Of a DNA stretch of 64,000 bases, positions 17,035 through 24,963 are shown piece by piece; positions within the stretch are counted from its first letter, which is position 1, and every line of letters begins with the position of its first letter. Source of the DNA: Brevundimonas sp. UBA6550 (GTDB lineage: Bacteria; Pseudomonadota; Alphaproteobacteria; Caulobacterales; Caulobacteraceae); NCBI RefSeq assembly GCF_002434505.1, contig NZ_DJKE01000005.1, positions 62,001 to 126,000 of the forward strand, written 5' to 3'. The notes below the pieces were generated by a model. That model searched no databases and was not told the DNA's origin. It saw only the letters and a program-made list of their open reading frames with translations. The position numbers and the translations under genes are program-made.

Positions 17035-18168
17035 TCAGATCGCCAGCATCTCGGGGGTCATGCCCGCGACCGACTTGGCCCCGGTCAGGGTCATGGCGAC
17101 GCGCATTTCCTTTTCGAACAGGTCCAGCAGGTTTTCGACGCCCGCCTGGCCGTTCGCCGCCAGCGCATAGATGAAGGCCCGGCCCAGCAGGACCGCGTCG
17201 GCGCCCAGAGAAATCGCCCGCACCACGTCCAGCCCGTTGCGGACGCCGGAATCGACCAGAATCTTCAGGTCGCCCTTCACCGCGTCGGCTATGGCCGGGA
17301 GCGCCCGGGCAGACGACAGAACGCCGTCCAGTTGCCGCCCGCCGTGGTTCGACACCACAATGCCGTCGGCGCCGAAGCTGACGGCGTCGCGGGCGTCCTG
17401 CGGATCGAGCACGCCCTTGATGATCATCGGCCCGTCCCAGAAGTCGCGGATCCATTGCAGGTCCTTCCACGAGATCGACGGATCGAAGTTGTTGGCCAGC
17501 CAGCCGATATAGTCCGCCAGCCCCGTGGGCTTGCCCAGATAGGCCGAGACATTGCCCAGGTCGTGCGGGCGGCCGTTCAGCCCCACGTCCCAGGCCCAGG
17601 CCGGATGGGTCATGGCCTGGACCATGCGGCGGATCTCGGCGTTCGGGCCGCTCATGCCCGAATGGGCGTCCCGGTAGCGGGCGCCGGGGGTGGGCATGTC
17701 GACGGTGAAGACCAGGGTCTTCACCCCCGCCGCCCTGGCCCGCTCCAGCGCATTCTTCATGAAGCCCCGGTCGCGCAGCACATAGAGTTGGAACCACATG
17801 GGTCGGTCGATGGCGGGCGCCACCTCCTCGATCGGGCAGACCGAGACGGTCGACAGGGTGAAGGGCACGCCGCGCGAGGCCGCCGCCTTGGCCGCCTGCA
17901 CTTCGCCCCTGCGTGTATACATGCCGGTCAGGCCGACGGGCGCCAGGATGACAGGCAGGCGCAGGGTCTCGTCGAACAGGCGGGTCTCCAGGCTGAGGCT
18001 GGTCATGTCCTGCAGCACGCGCTGGCGCAGGGCGATGGCCTGCCAGTCCTCGACGTTGCGCCGCAGGGTCTGCTCGGCGTAGGCGCCGCCGTCGATATAG
18101 TGGAACAGGAAGGGCGGCAGCTTGCGGCGCGCCGCCTCGCGATAGTCGCCGGGCGAGGAGATGATCAC
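17035..18168 (-). CDS. lldD: FMN-dependent L-lactate dehydrogenase
   Basis: 377 residues from GTG 18168 ([19 protein letters not shown]), close to E. coli LldD in length and along its whole course. Diagnostic stretches: [71 protein letters not shown] and [12 protein letters not shown], with the catalytic His. It oxidizes L-lactate to pyruvate at the inner membrane, passing electrons to quinone. It lies 9 bp after the L-rhamnose dehydrogenase gene. The diketo-hydrolase branch of rhamnose breakdown releases L-lactate, so this gene completes that pathway. Confidence 0.95.
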   Translation of the reverse strand: MIISSPGDYREAARRKLPPFLFHYIDGGAYAEQTLRRNVEDWQAIALRQRVLQDMTSLSLETRLFDETLRLPVILAPVGLTGMYTRRGEVQAAKAAASRGVPFTLSTVSVCPIEEVAPAIDRPMWFQLYVLRDRGFMKNALERARAAGVKTLVFTVDMPTPGARYRDAHSGMSGPNAEIRRMVQAMTHPAWAWDVGLNGRPHDLGNVSAYLGKPTGLADYIGWLANNFDPSISWKDLQWIRDFWDGPMIIKGVLDPQDARDAVSFGADGIVVSNHGGRQLDGVLSSARALPAIADAVKGDLKILVDSGVRNGLDVVRAISLGADAVLLGRAFIYALAANGQAGVENLLDLFEKEMRVAMTLTGAKSVAGMTPEMLAI

Positions 18169-18177
18169 GCGCCTGCC

Positions 18178-18937
18178 CTACTGGAAGTTGGCGAAGGCGC
18201 CGCCGTCGACCAGCAGGGCCGCGCCGGACATGTAGCTCGCCATGTCCGAGGCCAGGAAGGCGACGACGGAGGCGATGTCCTCGGGCCGGCCCAGACGACC
18301 CAGCGGAATGCGGCCCTCCATGTATTGGCGCTTCTTCGGATCGGCGAGGTCGTCCTTGTTGATGTCGGTGGCGATGGTGCCGGGCAGGACAGAGTTGCAG
18401 CGGATGCCGTGACGACCCAGGGCGACGGCGCAGGACTGCATCAGGCTGTGCAGCCCCGCCTTGGTCGGGGTGTAGTGGGTCTGCATCTCGCCGCCGACCA
18501 GGGCCGAGATCGAGCTGATGGCCACGATGGAACCGCCGTCTCCCTGCTTCACCATCTGATTGGCCGCCGCCTGCACCATGTAATAGGCGCCGTGCAGATT
18601 GACCTCCATCGTCCGGCGCAGGGTTTCGACCGGCATATCGAGGAAGGCGTGGAACGGGCAGATGCCGGCGTTGGAGACGAAGACGTCCACCCGGCCGAGC
18701 GCCTGAACCGCGGCGCCGACGAAGGCTGTAGCGCTCTCGGGCTGGGCCACGTCGCCGTCGACGGCGATGGCCCGGCGGCCCAGGGTCTCGATCTCGGCGA
18801 CCACCTCGGCGGCTGCGGCATCGTCCCGGAAGGTGTTGAGGGCGACGTCGGCGCCCTGGCGCGCGGCCTCGATCGCCGTCGCCCGCCCGATGCCCCGCGA
18901 TGCCCGTGATCAGGACGACCTTGTTTTCAAGCAGCAT
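18178..18937 (-). pseudogene. L-rhamnose 1-dehydrogenase (SDR), frameshifted
   Basis: An SDR split over two frames. From ATG 18937 (GGAG upstream) the frame reads MLLENKVVLITG and then turns to non-homologous sequence. The rest of the protein, starting at the motif GIGRATAIEAARQGADVAL, continues in another frame to 18178. The expected TGASRGIG loop is restored if two bases (GC) are added near 18902-18905, so a 2-bp deletion explains it. The body is typical of bacterial L-rhamnose dehydrogenase: NAGICPFHAFLDMPVETL, ISSISALVGGEMQTHYTPTKAG (Ser, Tyr, Lys) and LGRPEDIASVVAFLASD. The enzyme oxidizes L-rhamnose to rhamnono-lactone. An internal ATG (18804) would omit the nucleotide-binding loop. Either a real null allele or a sequencing error. 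Confidence 0.8.
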
Positions 18938-18961
18938 GGGGGCTCCGGCGATGGTTCGGTT

Positions 18962-19768
18962 TCAGGGTTTGGGCGACCAGCCCAGGTCGGCGCTGATCGC
19001 GTCTGCGGCCTCGGTCACGGTCTTGGTCAGTTCGGTCATCCGGGCGTCGGACATATATTGCGCGGCCGAGGACACGCTGAGGGCGGCCACGATCTGGCCG
19101 TTCACCGAACGGATCGGCGCGGCGACGCAGCGGATCTGGTCCTCATTTTCTTCCAGATCGAAGGCGTAGCCCTTCTGGGCATAGCCATGCATCCGCTCCA
19201 GCCAGACGGCGCGGGCCGACGAGTCATAGGCCGCCCCCGGCTCGGCGTAGAAGTCGATCCAGTCCGGCTCGGTCTTGTCCAGGATCAGCGCCTTGCCCAG
19301 GCCGGTGGAGGCGATGGGATGACGCTCGCCGAGGCGCGAGCCGATGTTGATGCGCCTGCGCCCCGCCACCTTGTCCAGATAAAGCGCATGACGACCGTCC
19401 AGCACGCCCAGATGCACGGTGTCGTCGGTCTGGGCCGACAGCTGCTCCAGCCAGGGCCGGGCCACGCGCGGCAGATGCATCTGCTGACTGGCCGCATGGC
19501 CCAGCTCCAGCAGTTTGGGACCGAGGGAATAGCCTTCGCGCGGGCGGAACGACAGCAGCCGCCGCTCGACCAGGGCCGAGGCCAGACGGTGGGTGGTGCT
19601 GCGCGTCAGCTCCAGCTTTTCGGACAGTTCGGCCAGGGGCAGGGAGCCGTCGATCAGGGCGTCGATGACGTCCAGACCACGCAGCAGGGTCTGGCTGCCG
19701 GACGCCTTGGCGCCGACCTCTTCTTCCGCATCGACCTGTGCGGTCTTGATTGACGGCGTTCGTCCCAT
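18962..19768 (-). CDS. IclR-family regulator of rhamnose genes
   Basis: 268 residues from ATG 19768 (MGRTPSIKTAQVD), with GAGGA upstream; a 13-residue upstream extension has no site. The winged-helix N-terminus (LRGLDVIDALIDGSLPLAELSEKL, LTRSTTHRLASALVERRLL) is followed by an IclR effector domain (VHLGVLDGRHALYLDKVAG, PIASTGLGKALI, CVAAPIRSVNGQIVAALSVS). It lies 24 bp before the L-rhamnose dehydrogenase gene on the same strand and is divergent from rhmD, so control of both rhamnose units is inferred. Ligand unknown; a rhamnose-pathway acid is likely. Confidence 0.85.
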   Translation of the reverse strand: MGRTPSIKTAQVDAEEEVGAKASGSQTLLRGLDVIDALIDGSLPLAELSEKLELTRSTTHRLASALVERRLLSFRPREGYSLGPKLLELGHAASQQMHLPRVARPWLEQLSAQTDDTVHLGVLDGRHALYLDKVAGRRRINIGSRLGERHPIASTGLGKALILDKTEPDWIDFYAEPGAAYDSSARAVWLERMHGYAQKGYAFDLEENEDQIRCVAAPIRSVNGQIVAALSVSSAAQYMSDARMTELTKTVTEAADAISADLGWSPKP

Positions 19769-19779
19769 TTCGTAATCCT

Positions 19780-19792
19780 CATTCTCAGAATG
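19780..19792. promoter_or_regulatory. Candidate IclR operator
   Basis: CATTCTCAGAATG, a 13-base palindrome with a single central base, in the 140-bp gap between iclR and rhmD. It overlaps the iclR leader, which suits autorepression. Support is symmetry and place only. Confidence 0.35.
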
Positions 19793-19908
19793 TAGCAAAA
19801 CGCGCAAGTCGCTCCGTCACACGAGCCCGACTTTGACGCCATGCACGGAGGAACGCCAGTGAAATCCCGCATTATGGGAGCGAATCGCCAATCTCTGGTG
19901 ATGACACG

Positions 19909-21102
19909 ATGAGCCGCCTGCCCCGCATCAAACATGTCCGCGCCTTCGTCGTGAAGAACGATGGCGCAGGCGGCGGCGCCGACTATCACGATCAGGGCGA
20001 CGGCCACTGGATCGACGACCACATCGCCACCCCCATGGCGAAATACCCCGAATACCGCCAGAGCCGCCGCAGCTTCGGCATCAATGTGCTGGGCACACTA
20101 GTGGTCGAGATCGAGGCCGAGAACGGCGTGGTCGGGTTTGCGGTCACGACCGGCGGCGAACCGGCGGCCTATATCGTCGAGAAGCATCTGGCCCGCTTCC
20201 TGGAAGGCCGCGATCCGTCCGAGGTCGAGAAGATCTGGGACCAGATGTATTTCTCCACCCAGTATTACGGTCGCAAGGGTCTGGTGGTGAACGCCATCTC
20301 CGGCGTCGATCTGGCGCTGTGGGACCTGCTGGGCCGCCTGCGGCAAGAGCCGGTCTTCGCCATGCTGGGCGGTCCGGTTCGCGACGAACTGACCTTCTAC
20401 GCCACCGGCGCGCGCCCGGATAAGGCCAGGGAACTGGGCTTCATCGGCGGCAAGATGCCCCTGCACCACGGCCCCGCCGAAGGCGAAGAGGGCCTGCACA
20501 AGAACCTCGCCGAGCTGGAGGCCATGCGCAATGCCTGCGGCGACGACTTCTGGCTGATGTTCGACTGCTGGATGGCGCTGGATCTGAACTACGCCACCCG
20601 CCTGGCCCACGAGGCGCACAAGCTGGGTCTGAAGTGGATCGAGGAGGCGCTCAGCCCCGACGACTACTGGGGCTATCAGGCGCTGAAGAAGAACGCCCCC
20701 AAGGGGATGCTGGTCACGACCGGCGAGCATGAGGCCACCCGCTGGGGCTTCCGAATGCTGCTGGAGATGGAATGCTGCGACATCATCCAGCCGGACGTGG
20801 GCTGGTGCGGCGGCGTCACCGAACTGATCAAGATCTCCGCCATGGCCGACGCCAAGGGCGTGCTGATGATCCCGCACGGCTCGTCGGTCTATTCGTACCA
20901 CTTCGTGGTGACCCGCCATAACAGCCCGTTCGCCGAGTTCCTGATGATGGCCCCCGGCGCCGACGAGGTCGTGCCGATGTTCCATCCGCAGCTGATCGGC
21001 GAACCCGTCCCCGTGAACGGCCGCCTGAAGGTGCCGGACGCGCCCGGCTTCGGCGTCGAGCTGAACCGCGACATCGCCCTGCACCGCCCCTACGCGCGTT
21101 AA
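19909..21102 (+). CDS. rhmD: L-rhamnonate dehydratase
   Basis: 397 residues, enolase superfamily, close to E. coli RhmD (YfaW) throughout: [59 protein letters not shown]. Metal and catalytic elements are visible: Asp in [10 protein letters not shown], Glu in [10 protein letters not shown], Glu-His in TGEHEA and the His of IPHGSSVYS. It dehydrates L-rhamnonate to 2-keto-3-deoxy-L-rhamnonate in the cytoplasm. It is the first gene of a plus-strand run through to about 28.7 kb. The ribosome-binding site before ATG 19909 is weak. Confidence 0.94.
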   Translation: MSRLPRIKHVRAFVVKNDGAGGGADYHDQGDGHWIDDHIATPMAKYPEYRQSRRSFGINVLGTLVVEIEAENGVVGFAVTTGGEPAAYIVEKHLARFLEGRDPSEVEKIWDQMYFSTQYYGRKGLVVNAISGVDLALWDLLGRLRQEPVFAMLGGPVRDELTFYATGARPDKARELGFIGGKMPLHHGPAEGEEGLHKNLAELEAMRNACGDDFWLMFDCWMALDLNYATRLAHEAHKLGLKWIEEALSPDDYWGYQALKKNAPKGMLVTTGEHEATRWGFRMLLEMECCDIIQPDVGWCGGVTELIKISAMADAKGVLMIPHGSSVYSYHFVVTRHNSPFAEFLMMAPGADEVVPMFHPQLIGEPVPVNGRLKVPDAPGFGVELNRDIALHRPYAR

Positions 21103-21123
21103 GACGAAAGCCCTTCCCCCACC

Positions 21124-21972
21124 ATGAAACTGCTGCGTTACGGCCCCAAGGGCCAGGAAAAGCCGGGCACGCTGGATACTGAGGGGCGCATCCGCGACCT
21201 GTCGGGCCACATCGCCGACATCACCCCGGACCAACTGCATGGCCCCGCGCTCGAGGCGCTGAAGGCCATCGATCCGACCACCCTGCCCCTGGTCGAGGGC
21301 CAGCCCCGCTATGGCGTGCCGATAAACGGCGTGCGCAAATTCCTGGCCATCGGCCTGAACTTCGCCGACCACGCGGCGGAATCCAACCTGCCGATCCCGG
21401 CCGAGCCGGTGCTTTTCACCAAGGCCGTCTCCTGCCTGAACGGGCCGAACGACGACGTGGTCATTCCGCGCGGTTCGGAGAAGACCGACTGGGAGGTCGA
21501 ACTGGGCGTCGTCATCGGGAAGCCCGCGTCCTACGTCACCCAGGATCGGGCCCTGGATCACGTCGCCGGCTATGTGCTGATCAACGACGTGTCCGAGCGC
21601 GCCTATCAGACCGAGCGCGGCGGCACCTGGGACAAGGGCAAGGGCTGCGACACCTTCGGCCCCGTCGGCCCCTGGCTGGTCACGACCGACGAGGTCGGCG
21701 ACGTCCAGAACCTGGACATGTGGCTGGACCTGAACGGCAAGCGGATGCAAACCGGAAACACCCGCACCATGATCTTCGGCGTCGCCGAGATCGTCGCCTA
21801 TCTGTCAGAGTTCATGACGCTGGAGCCCGGCGACCTGATCACCACCGGGACCCCGCCCGGCGTGGGCCTGGGCCAAAAGCCGCCCCTTTATCTGAAGGCG
21901 GGCGACACGGTTCGCCTGGGCATCCAGAAGCTGGGCGAACAGGGCCAGACCTTCGTGGAGTGGACCCGATGA
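21124..21972 (+). CDS. 2,4-diketo-3-deoxy-L-rhamnonate hydrolase (FAH family)
   Basis: 282 residues. FAH-superfamily landmarks: KFLAIGLNFADHAAES, the acidic cluster DWEVELGVVIGKPA, VSERAYQTERGGTWDKGKG and LITTGTPPGVGLG. In Sphingomonas the equivalent enzyme (LRA6) splits 2,4-diketo-3-deoxy-L-rhamnonate into pyruvate and L-lactate. Its place, 21 bp after rhmD and overlapping the next SDR gene by 4 bp, matches that pathway. Related enzymes act on L-fuconate-derived acids, so fucose cannot be excluded, but rhmD makes rhamnose the better reading. Confidence 0.88.
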   Translation: MKLLRYGPKGQEKPGTLDTEGRIRDLSGHIADITPDQLHGPALEALKAIDPTTLPLVEGQPRYGVPINGVRKFLAIGLNFADHAAESNLPIPAEPVLFTKAVSCLNGPNDDVVIPRGSEKTDWEVELGVVIGKPASYVTQDRALDHVAGYVLINDVSERAYQTERGGTWDKGKGCDTFGPVGPWLVTTDEVGDVQNLDMWLDLNGKRMQTGNTRTMIFGVAEIVAYLSEFMTLEPGDLITTGTPPGVGLGQKPPLYLKAGDTVRLGIQKLGEQGQTFVEWTR

Positions 21973-22721
21973 GCGCCTATCGGGACCGGTTCGCGGGCCG
22001 CACCGCCGTCGTCACCGGCGGCGCCTCGGGCCTGGGCAAGGCCGCCGCCGCCCGCATCGTCGCCGAGGGCGGCAAGGTGGTGCTGTGGGATCTGAACGCC
22101 GAGGCGCTGACGGCCGCCGCCGCAGAGGTCGGGGCCGCCCATGTGATCGCCCTGGACGTCGCCGACCCCGAGGCCGTGGCCGCCGCCGCCCTGGCCTCGG
22201 CCCAGGCGCTGGACGGCCGCATCGACATCCTGGTCGCCTCGGCCGGCATCACCGGCGCCACCGTGCCGGTGCACGAGTTCCCCATCGACAGCTGGAAGCG
22301 AGTCGTCGACATCAATCTGAACGGCGTCTTCTACTGCTGCCGCGCCGTCGTGCCCTTCATGTTGGCCAACGGCTATGGCCGCATCGTCAATGTGGCCTCG
22401 GTCGCGGGCAAGGAAGGCAATCCCAACGCATCCGCCTATTCCGCCTCCAAGGCCGGGGTGATCGGCTTCACCAAGTCGCTGGGCAAGGAGCTGGCCGGCA
22501 AGGGCGTCGTCGCCAACAGCCTGACCCCCGCCACCTTCGAAAGCCCCATCCTGGACCAACTGCCCCAGAGCCAGGTCGACTACATGCGCTCCAAGATCCC
22601 CATGGGCCGCCTGGGCGAGGTCGACGAAAGCGCCGCCATGGTCTGCTTCATGGCCTCCGAGGAATGCAGCTTCACCACCGCCTCGACGTTCGACACGTCC
22701 GGCGGAAGAACGACCTACTAG
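21969..22721 (+). CDS. 2-keto-3-deoxy-L-rhamnonate 4-dehydrogenase (SDR)
   Basis: 250 residues. Classical SDR: TGGASGLGKAAAARI near residues 16-30, ASAGITGATVPV, VNVASVAGKEGNP (Ser) and YSASKAG (Tyr, Lys). ATG overlaps the stop of the hydrolase gene (ATGA), showing translational coupling. In the diketo-hydrolase route (LRA5-type) it oxidizes C4 of 2-keto-3-deoxy-L-rhamnonate to give the hydrolase substrate. Assignment rests on operon order more than on residues, because SDR subgroups are hard to separate by eye. Confidence 0.85.
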   Translation: MSAYRDRFAGRTAVVTGGASGLGKAAAARIVAEGGKVVLWDLNAEALTAAAAEVGAAHVIALDVADPEAVAAAALASAQALDGRIDILVASAGITGATVPVHEFPIDSWKRVVDINLNGVFYCCRAVVPFMLANGYGRIVNVASVAGKEGNPNASAYSASKAGVIGFTKSLGKELAGKGVVANSLTPATFESPILDQLPQSQVDYMRSKIPMGRLGEVDESAAMVCFMASEECSFTTASTFDTSGGRTTY

Positions 22722-22731
22722 GGGCGCGCAG

Positions 22732-23634
22732 GTGGCTTCGGACCTTCGCATCGTCGACGGCCACGTCCACCTGTGGGACCTGTCGCGCGCCCGCTATGGC
22801 TGGCTTCAGGACGATCCCCTGCCGAACAATCCGGCGGGGGACATGAGCCCCATCGCGCACCGGAACTATCTGCTGGACGACTATCTGGCCGATACAGCGG
22901 GCTGGCGCGTGGACAAGATCGTCCATGTCGAAGCCGGTCAACCCATCGGTCAGCAGTTGGCCGAGACCGACTGGCTGCAATCCCTCGCGAACCAGCACGG
23001 CTATCCGCACGCCATCGTGGCGGGGGTCGACCTGCTGGACCCCGATCTGGACGCCCTGCTGGAAGCCCATGCGGCGCGTCCGAACGTGCGCAGCGTGCGC
23101 CAGATCGTCTGCTGGCACGAAGACCCGCTGAAGACCTACGCCGGCCGCGATCTGCTGCGCGATCCCAAATGGGTCCAGGGCTTCGCCAAGCTGGCCAGGC
23201 ACGGCCTGTCGTTCGACCTCCAGCTCTATCCGTCGCAGATGGCGACCGCCGCCATCATCGCCGCGCGCCATCCCGACATCCCGATGATCGTCAATCACGC
23301 CGGCCTGCCGACCGACCGCGATGCGGCGGGCATGGCGCGCTGGCGTCAGGGCCTGCGCCTGCTGGCCGCCCAGCCGCAGGTGTCGATCAAGATCTCGGGC
23401 CTGGGCATCACCGACCGCGCCTGGACGCCCGACAGCATCCGCCCGACCGTCCTCGAATGCATCGACGTCTTCGGAACCGAGCGGGCCATGTTCGCCTCGG
23501 ACTTCCCGGTCGAAAGCGTCCACGGAAGCTTCGACGCCTTCTATTCCGCCTTCGACGCCATCACCGCCGACTTTTCGCCCGACGAGCGAGACGCCCTGTT
23601 CGCCGGCAACGCCGAGGCGATCTACCGCATCTGA
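22732..23634 (+). CDS. L-rhamnono-lactonase (amidohydrolase family 2)
   Basis: 300 residues from GTG 22732 with AGGGG upstream. Amidohydrolase_2 traits: VDGHVHLWDLSR at the N-terminus (the His-X-His metal motif), VIHVEAG-like KIVHVEAGQPIG, MIVNHAGLP with a His, and the C-terminal ASDFPVESVHGSFDAFY (catalytic Asp). Family members hydrolyse sugar-acid lactones such as fuconolactone. Here it would open L-rhamnono-1,4-lactone to L-rhamnonate, feeding RhmD. It follows the SDR by 10 bp. Confidence 0.87.
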   Translation: MASDLRIVDGHVHLWDLSRARYGWLQDDPLPNNPAGDMSPIAHRNYLLDDYLADTAGWRVDKIVHVEAGQPIGQQLAETDWLQSLANQHGYPHAIVAGVDLLDPDLDALLEAHAARPNVRSVRQIVCWHEDPLKTYAGRDLLRDPKWVQGFAKLARHGLSFDLQLYPSQMATAAIIAARHPDIPMIVNHAGLPTDRDAAGMARWRQGLRLLAAQPQVSIKISGLGITDRAWTPDSIRPTVLECIDVFGTERAMFASDFPVESVHGSFDAFYSAFDAITADFSPDERDALFAGNAEAIYRI

Positions 23635-23697
23635 CACCCATTCCGCCGAAGCCGCAGCAAGACGGCCAGGCCCCGAGGACATCCAGGAGAGTATCCC

Positions 23698-24963
23698 ATG
23701 GTCATCGAGACCGACGCCGCCCACACCCCCGGAGGGCTGGCCAAGCCCGCCGGTTCGCTGAAGGGGCCGCTGGCCTTCGCCATCGCCTGCTTCCTGATCT
23801 GGGGCCTGGCCTATGGCCTTCTCGACGTGCTGAACAAGCATTTCCAGGAGACGCTGAACATCAGCCAGGCCGACAGCGCCTGGCTGCAGATCGCCTATTT
23901 CGGCGCCTATCTGCTGCTGTCGATCCCGGCGGGGATGCTGCTGCACGCGCGCGGTTACAAGTTCGGCATCGTCTCGGGCCTTGCGGTCACCGCCATCGGC
24001 GCCCTGTTGTTCATCCCGGCGGCGGGTGCGGGCGCCTTTCTGCCCTTCGTCGGCTCGATGTTCGTTCTCGCCGCCGGCCTGTGCATCCTGGAGACCAGCG
24101 CCGACACCTATGTCAACGTCCTGGGCGATCCGGCCAAGGCGTCACAGCGGCTGAACCTGGCCCAGTCGTTCAACGCCCTGGGCGTATTCTTCGGCCCGCT
24201 GATCGGCGGCGCGGTCTTCTTCAGCCCGACGACGACCGAGGCCTTGGGCGGCGCGACGCGCTCGATCCAGGTCGTCTATGGGCTGATCGCGGTCGGCGTG
24301 GTCCTGTTCGCCCTCGCCGTCTGGCGCGCCCGCCTTCCCGAGACCGGCCTGTCGGATCACGGCGGCGCGGTCGCGGGCGACGCTCCCGCCAAGCCCCTGT
24401 CGCAACAGCCGCACTTCATCGCCGGCGTGATCACCCAGGCCCTCTACATCGGCGCCCAGGTCGGCATCGGCGCCTATTTCATCAATCTGGTCACGCACAA
24501 CTGGCAGGGCCTGACCAGCCAGCAGGGCGCCTTCATGCTGTCGCTGGCGGCCATCGGCTATCTGGTGGGCCGCTTCTTCGCCACCGCCCTGCTGCTGAAG
24601 ATCAAGCCGCGCGTTCTGCTGACGACCTATGGCGTGGTCAACGTCGTCCTGACGCTGGTCGTCGCCGCCGGCATCGACAAGGTCTCGCCCATCGCCCTGC
24701 TGGCCGTCTTTTTCTTCATGTCCACCATGTTCGCCACCATCTTCGCTTTGGGCACAACCGGCCTGGGCGCCGGAACCAAGAAGGCCTCCTCGCTGATGGT
24801 CATGGCCATCGGCGGCGGCGTGCTGCTGCCCTGGCCCATGGGCAGGATCGCCGACCTCTACGGCGCCAATGTCGCCTTCCTGCTGCCCGCCGCCTGCTTC
24901 GCCGTCGTCGCCTGGTACGGCTGGAAGGGCGCCGGCCTCGGGCTGAAGGCGGAGGCGAAATGA
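23698..24963 (+). CDS. MFS sugar:H+ symporter, FucP family
   Basis: 421 residues with about 12 hydrophobic segments; CAGGAG lies upstream of ATG 23698. FucP-family pattern: CFLIWGLAYGLLDVLNKHFQ in helix 1, LETSADTYVNVLGDP after helix 4, LNLAQSFNALGVFFGPLIGG in helix 5. Members import L-fucose, L-rhamnose or related hexoses with protons. Operon context with rhamnose enzymes makes L-rhamnose the likely cargo. The end overlaps the next start by 4 bp. Confidence 0.87.
   Translation: MVIETDAAHTPGGLAKPAGSLKGPLAFAIACFLIWGLAYGLLDVLNKHFQETLNISQADSAWLQIAYFGAYLLLSIPAGMLLHARGYKFGIVSGLAVTAIGALLFIPAAGAGAFLPFVGSMFVLAAGLCILETSADTYVNVLGDPAKASQRLNLAQSFNALGVFFGPLIGGAVFFSPTTTEALGGATRSIQVVYGLIAVGVVLFALAVWRARLPETGLSDHGGAVAGDAPAKPLSQQPHFIAGVITQALYIGAQVGIGAYFINLVTHNWQGLTSQQGAFMLSLAAIGYLVGRFFATALLLKIKPRVLLTTYGVVNVVLTLVVAAGIDKVSPIALLAVFFFMSTMFATIFALGTTGLGAGTKKASSLMVMAIGGGVLLPWPMGRIADLYGANVAFLLPAACFAVVAWYGWKGAGLGLKAEAK

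Noticed and set aside
16997..18937. 646-codon minus-strand frame over lldD and the rhamnose dehydrogenase
   Set aside because: Only its first 12 codons are real protein (the dehydrogenase start); the rest is an out-of-frame reading caused by the frameshift.
21124..21972. FAH-family gene as fumarylacetoacetase of tyrosine breakdown
   Set aside because: Too short for that enzyme and embedded between rhmD and an SDR, matching the rhamnose diketo-hydrolase arrangement.
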